From assembly GCA_024516035.1 (NCBI GenBank), contig CM044962.1:7784659-7848658 (forward strand): DNA of 64,000 nucleotides, given 5' to 3'. How positions within the stretch are numbered: the stretch's first letter is position 1; each line of letters starts with the position of its first letter. Made by a program: the position numbers and the translations under genes. The stretch comes from Bactericera cockerelli. Lineage: Eukaryota > Arthropoda > Insecta > Hemiptera > Triozidae. Positions 39,622-53,022 of the stretch are shown here, piece by piece. Below the pieces are notes generated by a model. That model was not told where the DNA came from. It worked only from the letters and a program-made list of their open reading frames with translations, and did not search any database.

Positions 39622-42600
39622 GTAAGTGGTCTCGGGTCCTGGGTTCGACTCTTGACAGGTGTTTTTTTTATCAAGCAAAACGCTTTATCGGAAGAGAATG
39701 CCGTTGGCATTAGCACCGCCCTTGATCAAGTTTTGTTCTATTAATTTCATTTTCTATGTATTGTAGGTATATATTCTATGTAAATAAAACTTGATCCAAT
39801 ATTTTTGATAATAACGCTAGTTTTGCAACGCCAAGAAAAACAAAACGAGCGTGCTATACTTACGCTAAACCTAGTTCGTATGTATTTTCTTTTGTAATTT
39901 TCACCTTTTTAGACAAAACTTTTTAATTTTTTACAATATAACAACTACTCATACTTGCATTACTAAAACTACGCTGAAAACGGGACTTGAACCACCGACC
40001 TCCAGGTCTCAAGTCCGCCGCCTTATCCATCAAGCTACTGAGGTTGGTGTAGTTTGTAATTCATTTACATTAATAATTGTACATAATAGGTAACATATAT
40101 TTAATGCGACTATCCTACTCTAAGGGGATACAGTCCTCTTTTTTAATGTAATTACATTAAATCCACATTTAATGTAAATCCGTCGTCACTCAATAAAAGT
40201 ACAAAGCGTTCGGAATGCGAGGTGGGCGGGAGAGAAATTAAAAACTCGTAAAACCATTGAAATGACATGTAAGAAATGTAAGAGTGAATCTTCTCACGGA
40301 TACAGAGTGTTACAAAAAGTCAAAGAGGGGCCAAAAAATTTCATTAAAAAATCATACTTCTTAGAAGCCAAATAAAAATGGCTTAGGATGGATCCTCTGT
40401 ATACAAAAAAGAATTAAAAAATAAAACAAATGATTTAGTTCATAACCTAGTTCTTTTCGTTTATAACCTAGCTATCATATACGTAAATGGAATAGTATTA
40501 TTGCGTGTGTATGCATAAAAAAATAAAATATAATATTCTCAATACAAGATCTTCCGTATGGAAGATCTTAGTGAGAATAGAATAGACTTTTGATGTATAA
40601 ATTATAAATTACCATACCCATATATATTTTCAATTATACAAACCTGAAAAAAATGTATAAGTCAAAGTCAAAATTACAAAAAAAAATATTATGCATCGTT
40701 TGTATGATTAAGGGCGCTAGTTTGGTAATCCAAACTAGATGAGTGACCCGTTGGTTCGAATACCACCTAGTTCATGTCTGTTTAAATTTGAAAATAAACA
40801 AGACCTTGTTTAGACTGCTGGAATAAAGGGACTTTTTAGTCTCACCTCGGTAGTATAAACAAGGTAATTTCTATTCTATTCTATTCATATCCCAAGTCAG
40901 GTAGCTGAGTGGTCAAGTTGTCGTATCGCTCGTCGGTCGGTCTGTTAAAGCATTTTAACATTACTTTTGATTTAAAATTATTCTTGTGAGAAAATAGGAT
41001 ATACTATTTTTAAATTTAAAAAGTACGATGTCGTTGTGTTGAAGCTTAAAGCTTCTTCACAATTTTTGTGAGAAGCGCAGCATTACTGATCACTTTTCTA
41101 GACCAAATATATTATTTTCTTCAATTCCCACACCAACGACTGTCAATTCTTCTCGAGCCTGGTAGGCACCATGTGTCGGGAGAAAAACGATGACATGTTT
41201 GTTGTATGAAGATACAGTTAAATAAATCAACCTATTAAAAAAATATGATTGCATATGATTGCAAATTGCAAAGAAAGTCGAAATAATGATGTTCAACCTA
41301 TTAAAAAACGGCTAGTGCGTAAAGCCCTATGCACACCGAGCTACTGAAAAGAAACTGATCACTTTTCTTCAATAATTAGCCACCATGGCCGAGTGGATAG
41401 CGCTCTAGGCTTTCACGCACGGTGACCTGGGTTCGAATCCCGGCTGAGTCGGAAATTTTCGACACTGGGTGTTCCTCATACCTCGCGAAGTAAAATCGTG
41501 TTTTCCGCCATGTTTAATCGAAATTAAAAAGTAAATATTTTGAATAAAACAAATATAAATATTTACATAAAACGAATATTTTCAGTATAGTTTCGTCTAA
41601 TAACACAAGAAACACATTTATTTATTTTCTGGAGATCGGTGGTTCGAGTCCCAATGATGGCAAATATTAATTAAGGAAAGCGAGATTGAGTAATTATTAT
41701 GAAACAAATTCAATCGAGTTTTATTTACAAATCCTTAAAACTATTCCTGAGGGAGAGAGCCACAAAAATTGTAAAAAAAAATTAAATAAATATACATTAT
41801 TAAAAAAGAAAAGAAAAAAAAATGTATGTAGGTATTTTTTATCAAGCGCAGTGCTATAATGCCTACGGTATTGTCTTCCATCGTCTCATCGTGATTATGA
41901 TTAACACAAATATGATATTTAGTAACTTGGTATAAATAAAACCACTGGATCTTTTTAACACACTGTGTTTTATTTTGTACGAAAAATCCCCCGTTTGATT
42001 TTGATGTAAATTGAAGAGGAGTACTCTGGTTTGGCGTGATGCCGAATAATATTAATTGTTTTTATACACCAGGGCATGCTGTTAGCAGGGCTGCGATACG
42101 ATTAAAACACTTTTATCATAAAAATAATCAGGGTTTTGAGTAAAAAAATTTAAATGAGAGCATTGCAATTGATCGATAAGGGAGCGGACTCGTAACCTGG
42201 AGTTCGGTGGTTCGAGTCTCGAGTACCGATTTTTTTTTTACTAGAAGATTTCATTTTTACTAAACAATATGTCAATCAAACTATTAATCCCACCCAGTGC
42301 ATGAATTTTTCCTCATTAATTTGAGTTTGTGACCACATAATAATAAGACTCTGAGAGTTAGGTGGTAGAAAACGCTTTGAGCATTAACCTCGTCTGGTGG
42401 TTATATGTTGCACTAAAGAGTGTTATTATATATTTTTAGGGAACTCAGTAGCTTGATCGATAAGGCTGCAGACTTATAACTGGAGGTCAGTGGTTCAAGT
42501 CCCGGTTGCAGTGTAGATTTAGTAAAGCACATTTGAGTAACTTGTGATATCACAAAAGTGATTAACACAAATATGACAACTTTATTATTAAAATTAAATA

Positions 42601-45600
42601 AAAATGACTTAGGATGGTTCCTCTGTATACAAAAACACAAAACACTCATTTTAGAAGCCAAATAAAAATGGCTTAATATGGGTCCTCTGTATATAAAAAA
42701 GAAAAGAAAAATAAAACAAATGATTTATTATTATTATTATTATTTAGAGAAAAAAATCCGGTCCCTTGATTTCTCTTATATCCATTTTCGACTGTAGTCG
42801 ATATTCAGACTTGAGTCACTTTAATCTACCAATAAACATTCAATATGTATGTATGATTTTATTTGTGGTGAAGCTCGAGGTCTCTTCACAATTTTTCTGG
42901 GTAGCGCAGCATTACTAAGAACCTCCTTCTTATTACGAATTATTCTATTACAATTATTTCTTTTTACTCTGGTAATGCCGCCACTGGTAACTACTCATTT
43001 TTCCTCACGGGGTATGAGTGAACCCCGAACTACCCATTCAATATGCGAACAGCATTCCACTCCTGGAGGCTTCTGATTTTGGCCCCAAGTCTTGCTCTGT
43101 TGCACTGGGCTAAAATTTTATTATCTCGTTTTTCTTTTTCGACGGGAGTTGAGATAGAGTTGGACCATTTGATGTTGTTTTATGATGCCGTTTTTTCTGT
43201 TGTTACTTCCGAGAAATTTCTAATATTAGAAATCGGAAGTATTGTGTTCGTTTTTGTAAAAAGAATAATATTTATTTGCTCCAATTTCACTTTTTTTCTC
43301 CGTATTTGTGGACGTTTCATAACCTCCTGATGAACTTTGGTTTTGTGTCTGTCTGTCGGTCTGTTAAATACATTCCTTGTATCGCGCAAATCTCCGAAAC
43401 TACTGAACGGATTCCAACGAAATTTTGTACACCTATAGGAAACGTATTGTAGATGGTTCCATTTTAATGTCGTGATTTAGAATGTATGAAAAAAAAGTAG
43501 ATATTCTTCCATATAAAACAATTTTGAAGAAAATCGGTTAAGCAGTTTTGAAGATACAAGTGATTTAGTATAAAATCACAAAATTGCCAAGTGTATACAA
43601 TGTGAAACAATCACGAGGAAGTATTGTGTCCAGAATTGGCAGTGTGTTTTTTATGGAGTTGTTGTTATAATCAACGAAGTGTTCCATATTATTTTATTAT
43701 GTTCTCACATGAAGAAACAAGAGGCGGTTTTCAATTATTTTGTTTATTTAAATTATAAAAACTTCAGTCACCGTGGTCAAGTGAAGTAGCGCACTGATCT
43801 TGCACGCACGATGACCTAGGTTTGAATCCCAGTTGGGTAGAAAATTTTGTACTTTGGATGTTACTTATACCTCGTGAGATGAAGGTGTCGGTCTAGTAAT
43901 GCAGATGTCGCGGGTTCGAAACCCAGCCGTGACATGATTAGTTATCCCCCCATTTGGGATAACTTTACCATATTATAATGTCTTGCTGAAAACTTACTGC
44001 AGAAATTATGGAGGCGTATTAGTGCTTATCGGGCTGCATGGATAGGGTAATGACCATTATTAATAAGTACATAGGTAATAGGTTTTTTATATTGTAGTAA
44101 ATTTCACCTTTTTTTGTCGTTGTTGTATTTTCAGTGCCGGTCGAAAGTACTTCTTGGAGAAATATCACATCTTTTTTTGATGAATTCTTGTTCATGTATG
44201 TACTCATATCTGAGCGCACGGCAGTGCGCTAGGCCAAGTTCCAGCAAGCACGGCAGTGCATCTTTACACGAACCGATTCACCCGGTTTTTCAAATTCTTT
44301 TTCAAGAAACTCTTTGGATTTTTTTAAAATCGAAGTTCTTACTATGATCTTCTTAATCGAAGAAAATCATAGTATTTGTGTTAATCCCAATAAGAATATC
44401 ACAATTACTCAAACTTGCTTGTCTAAATCTTTGTTGAACTTGGAACTTAAACCACCGACCTCCAGGTTACAAGTCCGCCGCCGCGCCGCCTTATCGATCA
44501 AGGCTTACTTAGAGGTCTGTGACTTTTTTTTTCTTTTTCCACAAACTGTTTCGATTTTTTTTCGACTGTATCAAACATCATGTAATTTTTTTGTCCTTAT
44601 ATTTTCAGTGCCGTGGTTCAGAAGTACCTCCTTGAGAAGTCTCGCATCTGTTCTCAAGGGAGGGGCGAACGGAACTATCACGTGTTCTACTACTTGCTAG
44701 CAGGGGCATCCGATGAAGACCGGCACTCATTACATCTGAAAAAGATTGAGTCGTACCACTATCTGAACAGGGTAAGAATCTGAGCATAGAATAGAATAAA
44801 ACTATCACGTATCCGATGAAGACCGGCACTCATTGCATCTGAAGAAGATTGAGTCGTACCACTATCTGAACCGGGTAAGAATCTGAGCATAGAATAGAAT
44901 AAAACTATCACGTGTTGTACTATCTGCTTGCGGGGTATCTGATGAAGACCGGCACTCATTGCATCTGAAGAAGATTGAGTCGTACCACTATCTGAACAGG
45001 GTAAGAATCTGAGCATAGAATAGAATAAAACTATCACGAGTTGTACTATCTGCTGGTCGGGTATCACGTGTTCTACTATCTGCTAGCGGGGCATCCGATG
45101 AAGACCGGCACTCATTGCATCTGAAGAATATTGAGTCGTACCACTATCTGAACAGGTTAAGAATCTGAGCATAGAATAGAATAAAACTATCACGTGTTGT
45201 ACTATCTGCTGGCGGGGTATCACGAGTTATACTACCTGCTGGTGTGGGTGGGTATCTGATGAAAACCGGCACTCATTGCAGAGGCAATAACCCTGTGTCG
45301 ATCTCTTCCATACAACCTTTTTTTTTTATAGGATTTGAACCACGTCAGTTTACGTTAATTAGCAAATTAGCCCCTTTTTTTTGTGAGGATAGGAAAATCT
45401 TCTAAAGACACCCAGCCACCTCACTCCCTGGGGTGTGGGATTTTTACCCACTAAAAACCTATCCTCCGAAGACGTAGGAGATCCCGGAACCGTGTGATAC
45501 ATTACTTCGGGATACATTACTTTTTTTTTTTGCTAAACCATAGCATATAGAATTAAGAAGTGTGGAAATCACCCCCCGCCGGCCTACATCGTGGCGTCCT

Positions 45601-48600
45601 CAGCGCTAGTATCGCAAAGGAGTCTCCTCTCCTCGTCCCTCACCCGTATCAAATCTAAACATAAACATAAATATATCAAATGTAAACATAAACATAAATA
45701 GACAGCGAGAAATATTCTACTTCTTTGCGATGGTGTCGCTCTATGTGGTGTTTCCATGCAACTGGGGTTCGTTTCCACACTTCTTAATTATTTTTTTTTA
45801 GCTATGGATAAACTGTCTTTATCTCGTCTAATTCGGCAGAGTGGTCCCTTAACCACTCGACCCCCAATGCTAAACTGTCTTTATCTCGTCTAATATTTCC
45901 GCAGAGTGGACCCTACACCACTCGACCCCCAATGCTAAACTGTCTTTATCTCGTCTAATTCGGCAGAGTGGTCCCTTAACCACTCGACCCCCAATGCTAA
46001 ACTGTCTTTATCTCGTCTAATTCGGCAGAGTGGACCCTTAACCACTCGACCCCCAATGCTAAACTGTCTTTATCTCGTCTAATTCGGCAGAGTGGACCCT
46101 TAACCACTCGACCCCCAATGCTAAACTGTCTTTATCTCGTCTAATTCGGCAGAGTGGACCCTTAACCACTCGACCCCCAATGCTAAACTGTCTTTATCTC
46201 GTCTAATTCGGCAGAGTGGACCCTTAACCACTCGACCCCCAATGCTAAACTGTCTTTATCTCGTCTAATTCGGCAGAGTGGACCCTACACGTTGGATAAT
46301 GTGGACGAGAAGTACGAGTTCTCTCGGCTGCAGCAATCTATGGAAATGGTGGGCTTTACACAGGAGAAACAGAGGCGACTCTTTGCTGTCCTGTCTGCCG
46401 TGCTTCTACTGGGTAAGATTACTTGTCTCGCTAGAGGACTATAAACAGAGAACTGACCAGCCAACCCATACAAGCCAGGCTAGCTTGCAGTTTCCTCTGG
46501 GTTTAATGGCTTGAAAAGTCCAAGTCCGCATGATGGTTGATCGCACATAGAAATATGTGGTTCAGGACGAGCCAAATTTGAAATAAAGTTGGCTGGAGAT
46601 CATCACTCACCCCTCCAGCTGGAGCCAAGCTGGCTACAACAACAACAACAACTTGTATTTGTGTTGTACTGTTTTTTCATACCTATTTGTGTATTCATTA
46701 CTTTTTACTACTTGTGATATTACTTTTTAACATTTTTTTTTTTTTTTACAATAGTATATAGAACTGCCCATAGGACTTCTTATTAATATAGACATAATGT
46801 ACAAACAGATAGGACTTCTCAGAATCAAGATATAGATTTCTTAATGCTCTTTTAACATTATTTTATTTTAATCATTGTATTTATTGACGTTTTTATTATT
46901 GACATTGTAAATAGGGCTATTCCCGTAAATATACTCCCGTACACCGGGTATTTATTATTATTAAGAAATATAATGTTTGCCAACCTCTCAGTAGCTCGAT
47001 CGAGAAGGTTCGGGAACGTATTCACAATTAGGTAGAAAATTAATGTATATTAATTACCGACCTCAGTAGCTTGATCGATAAGGCGGCGGACTTGTAATCT
47101 GGAGGTCGGTGGTTCAAGTCCCGGTTTCAGCGTGGATTTGGTAAAGCGAGTTAGAGTAGTTGTGGTGATACCAGGAAAGTGATTGACACAAATATGATAA
47201 CTTTAACTTTATTTTTAAATTAAATTTAAGCTACCTATGTATGTAAACTGTTTAAAAAAATTGAATTGTTAAAGTACAAATAACAGTGCACTGGTAGTCA
47301 AGTGGTTAACGCGCTAGTCTGTTAATTCAGGTAGCGTAGGGATCCGTTGGTTCGAATCCCACCCAGTGCATGAATTTTTCCTCATTAATTTGAGATTGTG
47401 ACCACATAATAATAAGACTCTGAGGGTTAGGTGGTAGAAAATGCTGTGAGCATTAACCTCGCCTGGTGGTTACCTTCCACTAAAGATTATTATTATAGTC
47501 TGTCCCGGTAGCTCAGTGGTAAAGGCGGCACTCTGTGAATCCAGAGATTCCAGGGGTCGCGAGTTCGAAACCCAGCCGGGACATGACAACTTATCCTCCC
47601 CTTTGGGATTTTTACCACATAATAATATGTCTTGGGCTTACTGCTGGAATAATGGGACTTTAATAGTCCTAATCGGGCGGTATAAATAAGGCGATATGAT
47701 TATTATTATTACATATTAATTATTAATAACAGTACATTTTATGAATAGGACTAAGTTTGAATACCAACTGATGCAATTTTCTTCGGATTTCTCATGTTCG
47801 CCTTTCCTATTTCATGAATAGCACCCAATAAGCTATCCTGTTAGACTCAGAGGTACTAGAAAAACTGTAAGGAGTCTACCTTATGAAGATGGAGCTGGAT
47901 TACCAGTGATCTGCTGTTAATATGTATACTATAATAATAATAATACTCTTTAGTGGAAGGTAACCACCAGGCGAGGTTAATGCTCAAAGCATTTTCTACC
48001 ACCTAACCCTCAGAGTCTTATTATTACGTGGTCACAAACTCAAATTAATGAGGAAAAATTCATGCACTGGGTAGTATTCGAACCAACGGATCTCTACGCT
48101 ACCTGGATTACCAGACTAGCGCGTTAACCACTTGACTACCAGTGCACGTTATACTATTATTTCTTCTTCATAATGATGTCAGTCTGTTGATGAAATATAA
48201 ATCCTGTACAATTTCCTGTGTTTGTGGATCAAGATAGCACCCACGCAGTTATGGCTTAATTGAAGATGGAGCAGGAGTACCCTTTTAAAATATTGTTACA
48301 TGTTTTATTAATTTTACTAATGTTTTAAAAATAAATATATTAATTTGAGTTATCCATTAAAAAAAAAACAAAAACAAAAAAAAAAAAAAAAAAAATCCTG
48401 TGTTTCCCAGGCAATCTCACGGACACGGAATTATTAATTATTATTAGCTATCCTGAACAATTTCCTGTGTTTCCCAGGCAATCTCACGGACACGGAATTA
48501 TTAATTATTATTAGCTATCCTATACCTATCTCACGGACACGGAATTATTATTAGTTTTAATACCAACTGATGCAATTTTCTTCGGATTTCTCATGTTCGC

Positions 48601-51600
48601 CTTTCCTATTTTATGAATAGCACCCAATAAGTTTGTTATTTTTCGTTGTTGTTGTTGTTGATAATTGTTTTGTAAAAAAAAAAATAAAGTGTAAATAAAA
48701 ATAAATAAGCTATCCTGAACAATTTAGTAGCAATTAAGATAGATGTAAGTAGTTAAGCTAGAATAAGATTGACGTTGTGTACTTGCAATTTTTGTAATTT
48801 TTCCATAATAAAAAATACATTATTATTATTATTCCCCTTTCTCTCCTTGGAGGGTAATTATTACCCTTCAAAGGGTAGTACACCAGGAGCGGATCATATG
48901 ATCAAGTCTCCTGGTGTTTTAACTTCAGGAGCGGATCCGAAGATCAAGTCTCCTGAAGTTGTTCGGTTCATAGTGTGGGGAGGCAATTTTATGATGGACT
49001 CTGATGTTTTATTATTATTATTATTATAATTTCCGTGTGTTTCCCAGGTAACGTGGAGTTCGTGCCCCGCAAGTCCGCCTACCACCACGACGAGTCCGTG
49101 ACGGTGCGGAACTCGGAAGTGGTGGGCCTCATCTCGGAGCTGCTCCGCGTCAAGAAGGAGACGCTGCTGGCCGCGCTCACCGCCAAACACGCCCGGGCCT
49201 CGGATGAGACGCTGGTCATCAACTACCGGCTGCCCGAGGTACCGTCGTGGGTTCGAAACTTGGGCTCGGAGAATTTTTTTGAAAAAAAAAAAATCAAAAA
49301 AAAAAACTTTACTATTTTTGCATGGGGGCCCTGTGTAACCACAATCATTTTACAAACAAGTAATTTTACAAATTCAGACTTTTGAAATTGAAAATAAAGT
49401 AAGTGGTCAAATAAATGGAAGAAATTTTTTTTTTTTTTTGCAAAAAAAAAAATCTTCATTTTTTTGCATGGGGGCCCTGTGTAACCATAATCATTTTACA
49501 AACAAGTAATTTTACAGATTCAGACATTTGAAATTGAAATTTCGAAACTTGGGCTCGAAGTTTTTTTTTGCAAAAAAAAAAAAAAAAAATCTTTACTACT
49601 TTTGCATGGAGGCCCTGTGTAACCACAATCATTTTACAACACAAGTAATTTTACTTGTTTGTTGAAGAAAATTCCGATAGAAAAAAATTCAAACTAGATC
49701 TGCCCGAGGTACCGTGGGTTCGAAACTTAAGCGCGGAGTTTTTTTTATTTTTTTTGCAAAAAAAAAATCTTCACTTTTTTGCATGAAAATTCTATCTGAA
49801 TTTTAGAAATTCAAACTAGATGGAAATAGAAAGAAATTCAAACTAGATAGAAATAGAAAGAAATTCAAACTAGATAGAAATAGAAAGAAATACAAACTAG
49901 ATAGAAATAGAAATAGTGGTGGGCCTCATCTCGGAGCTGCTCCGCGTCAAGAAGGAGACGCTGCTGGCCGCGCTCACCGCCAAACACGCCCGGGCCTCGG
50001 ACGAGACGCTGGTCATCAACTACCGGCTGCCCGAGGTACCGTCCTGGGTTCGCAACTGGGGCTCGGAGAATTTTTTTGAAAAAAAAAAAAAAAAAAAAAA
50101 ATCAAAAAAAAAAAAACTTTAGGTTCTATTTTTGCATGGGGGCCCTGTGTAACCACAGTCGTTTTTCAAACAAGTAATTTTACAAATTCAGACTTTTGAA
50201 ATTGAAATTTCGAAACTTAGGCTCGAAGTTTTTTTTTGCAAAAAATTTTTTTTTATACTATTTTTACATTTTTACTATTTTTACCCTGTGTGATCACAAT
50301 TATTTTACAAACAAGTAATTTTACTTGTTTGAAGAAAATTCTATCTGAATTTTAGAAATTCAAACTAGATAGAAATAGAAATAAATTCAAACTAGATAGA
50401 AATAGAAATAAATTCAAACTAGATAGAAATAGAAAGAAATTCAAACTAGATAGAAATAGAAATAGAAAAAAATTCAAACTAAATAAAAATAGTATAGTAT
50501 AGTATAGTATAGTATAGTTATTAGTATAGTATAGTAGTGCTTTATTTAGACTGTCGGCTCGAGACAAGAAGTCCCATTACGCTAACAGTTTAATACCCTC
50601 TTTAGAAATAGAAAGAAATTCAAACCAGATAGAAATAGAAATAGAAAGAAATTCAAACTAGATAGAAATAGAAATAGTGGTGGGCCTCATCTCGGAGCTG
50701 CTCCGCGTCAAGAAGGAGACGCTGCTGGCCGCGCTCACCGCCAAACACGCCCGGGCCTCGGACGAGACGCTGGTCATCAACTACCGGCTGCCCGAGGTAC
50801 CGTCCTGGGTTCGAAACTGGGGCTCGGAGAATTTTTTTGAAAAAAAAAAAAAAAATCTTTACAGTTTTTTTGAATGGGGGCGCTGTGTAACCACAATCAT
50901 TTTATAAACAAGTAATTTTAACAAAAAAAAAAAAAATTGAAAAAAAAAAAAAAAAAAAAAAATCACGATTTTTGCATGGGGACCCTGTGTAACCACAATC
51001 ATTCTTCAAACAAGTAATTTTACAAATTCAGACTTTTGAAATTGAAATTTCGAAACTTGGGCTCGAAGGAATTTTTTGCAAGAAAAAAAAAAATCACTAT
51101 TTTTTTTGCATGGGGGCCCTGTGTTCCTGTGTAACCACAATCATTTTACAAACAAGTAATTTTACTTGTTTGAAGAAAATTCAGATAGAAAGAATTCAAA
51201 CTACCGGCTGCCCGAGGTACCGTGGGTTCGAAACTTGGGCTCGAAGTTTTTTTTTTGAAGACAAAAAAAGTCTTCACGATTTTTGCATGGGAGCCCTGTG
51301 TAACCACAATCATTTTACAAATAAGTAATTTTACTTGTTTGAAAATTTTAGAAATTCAAACTTGATAGAAATAGAAATAGAAAGAAATACAAACTAGATA
51401 GAAATAGAAATAGTGGTGGGCCTCATCTCGGAGCTGCTCCGCGTCAAGAAGGAGACGCTGCTGGCCGCGCTCACCGCCAAACACGCCCGGGCCTCGGACG
51501 AGACGCTGGTCATCAACTACCGGCTGCCCGAGGTACCGTCGTGGGTTCGAAACTGGGGCTCGGAGAATTTTTTTGAAAAAAAAAAAAAAAAAAAAAAAAT

Positions 51601-52130
51601 CAAAAAAAAAAAACTTTAGGTACTATTTTTGCATGGGGGCCCTGTGTAACCACAGTCGTTTTTCAAACAAGTAATTTTACAAATTCAGACTTTTGAAATT
51701 GAAATTTCGAAACTTAGGCTCGAAGTTTTTTTTTGCAAAAAAATTTTTTTTATACTATTTTTACATTTTTACTATTTTTACCCTGTGTAATCACAATTAT
51801 TTTACAAACAAGTAATTTTACTTGTTTGAAGAAAATTCTATCTGAATTTTAGAAATTCAAACTAGATAGAAATAGAAATAGAAAGAAATTCAAACTAGAT
51901 AGAAATAGAAAGAAATTCAAACTAGATAGAAATAGAAAGAAATACAAACTAGATAGAAATAGAAATAGTGGTGGGCCTCATCTCGGAGCTGCTCCGCGTC
52001 AAGAAGGAGACGCTGCTGGCCGCGCTCACCGCCAAACACGCCCGGGCCTCGGACGAGACGCTGGTCATCAACTACCGGCTGCCCGAGGTACCGCCGTGGG
52101 TTCGGAACTAGGGTGCGGAGAATTTTTTTG

Positions 52131-52167
<37 letters not shown>

Positions 52168-52989
52168 CACTATTTTTTTTGCATGGGGGCCCTGTGTAAC
52201 CACAATCATTTTACAAACAAGTGATTTTACAAATTCAGACTTTTGAAATTGAAAATAAAGTAAGTGGTCAAATAAATGGAAGAAATTTTTTTTTTTTTTT
52301 GCAAAAAAAAAAAAAATCTTCATTTTTTTGCATGGGGGCCCTGTGTAACCATAATTGTTTTACAAACAAGTAATTTTACAAATTACGACTTTTGAAATTG
52401 AAATTTCGAAACTTGGGCTGTAAGTTTTTTTTTATTTATTATTTTTTTTTACTATTTTTACATGGGGACCCTGTGTAATCACAATTATTTTACAAACAAG
52501 TAATTTTACTTGTTTGAAGAAAATTCTATCTGAATTTTAGAAATTCAAACTAGATAGAAATAGAAATAGAAAGAAATTCAAACTAGATAGAAATAGAAAT
52601 AGAAAGAAATTCAAACTAGATAGAAATAGAAAGAAATTCAAACCAGATAGAAATAGAAAGAAATTCAAACTAGATAGAAACATAATGGGACTCCCTGTCT
52701 CGAGCTGACAGTCTAAATAAAGCACTACTATACTATACTATCTTCAGAAAAGCTGTAAAAAAAAAATGAAAAAAAAAAAAAAAAAAGAAATAGATAGAAA
52801 TTCACACTAGATAGAAATAGAAATAGTGGTGGGCCTCATCTCGGAGCTGCTCCGCGTCAAGAAGGAGACGCTGCTGGCCGCGCTCACCGCCAAACACGCC
52901 CGGGCCTCGGACGAGACGCTGGTCATCAACTACCGGCTGCCCGAGGTACCGTCCTGGGTTCGAAACTTGGGCTCGGAAAATTTTTTTTG

Positions 52990-53022
<33 letters not shown>

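Noticed and set aside
44314..44700. 128-codon open frame before myosin exon B
   Set aside because: Covers a reverse SINE family 3 copy and the exon in the wrong frame.
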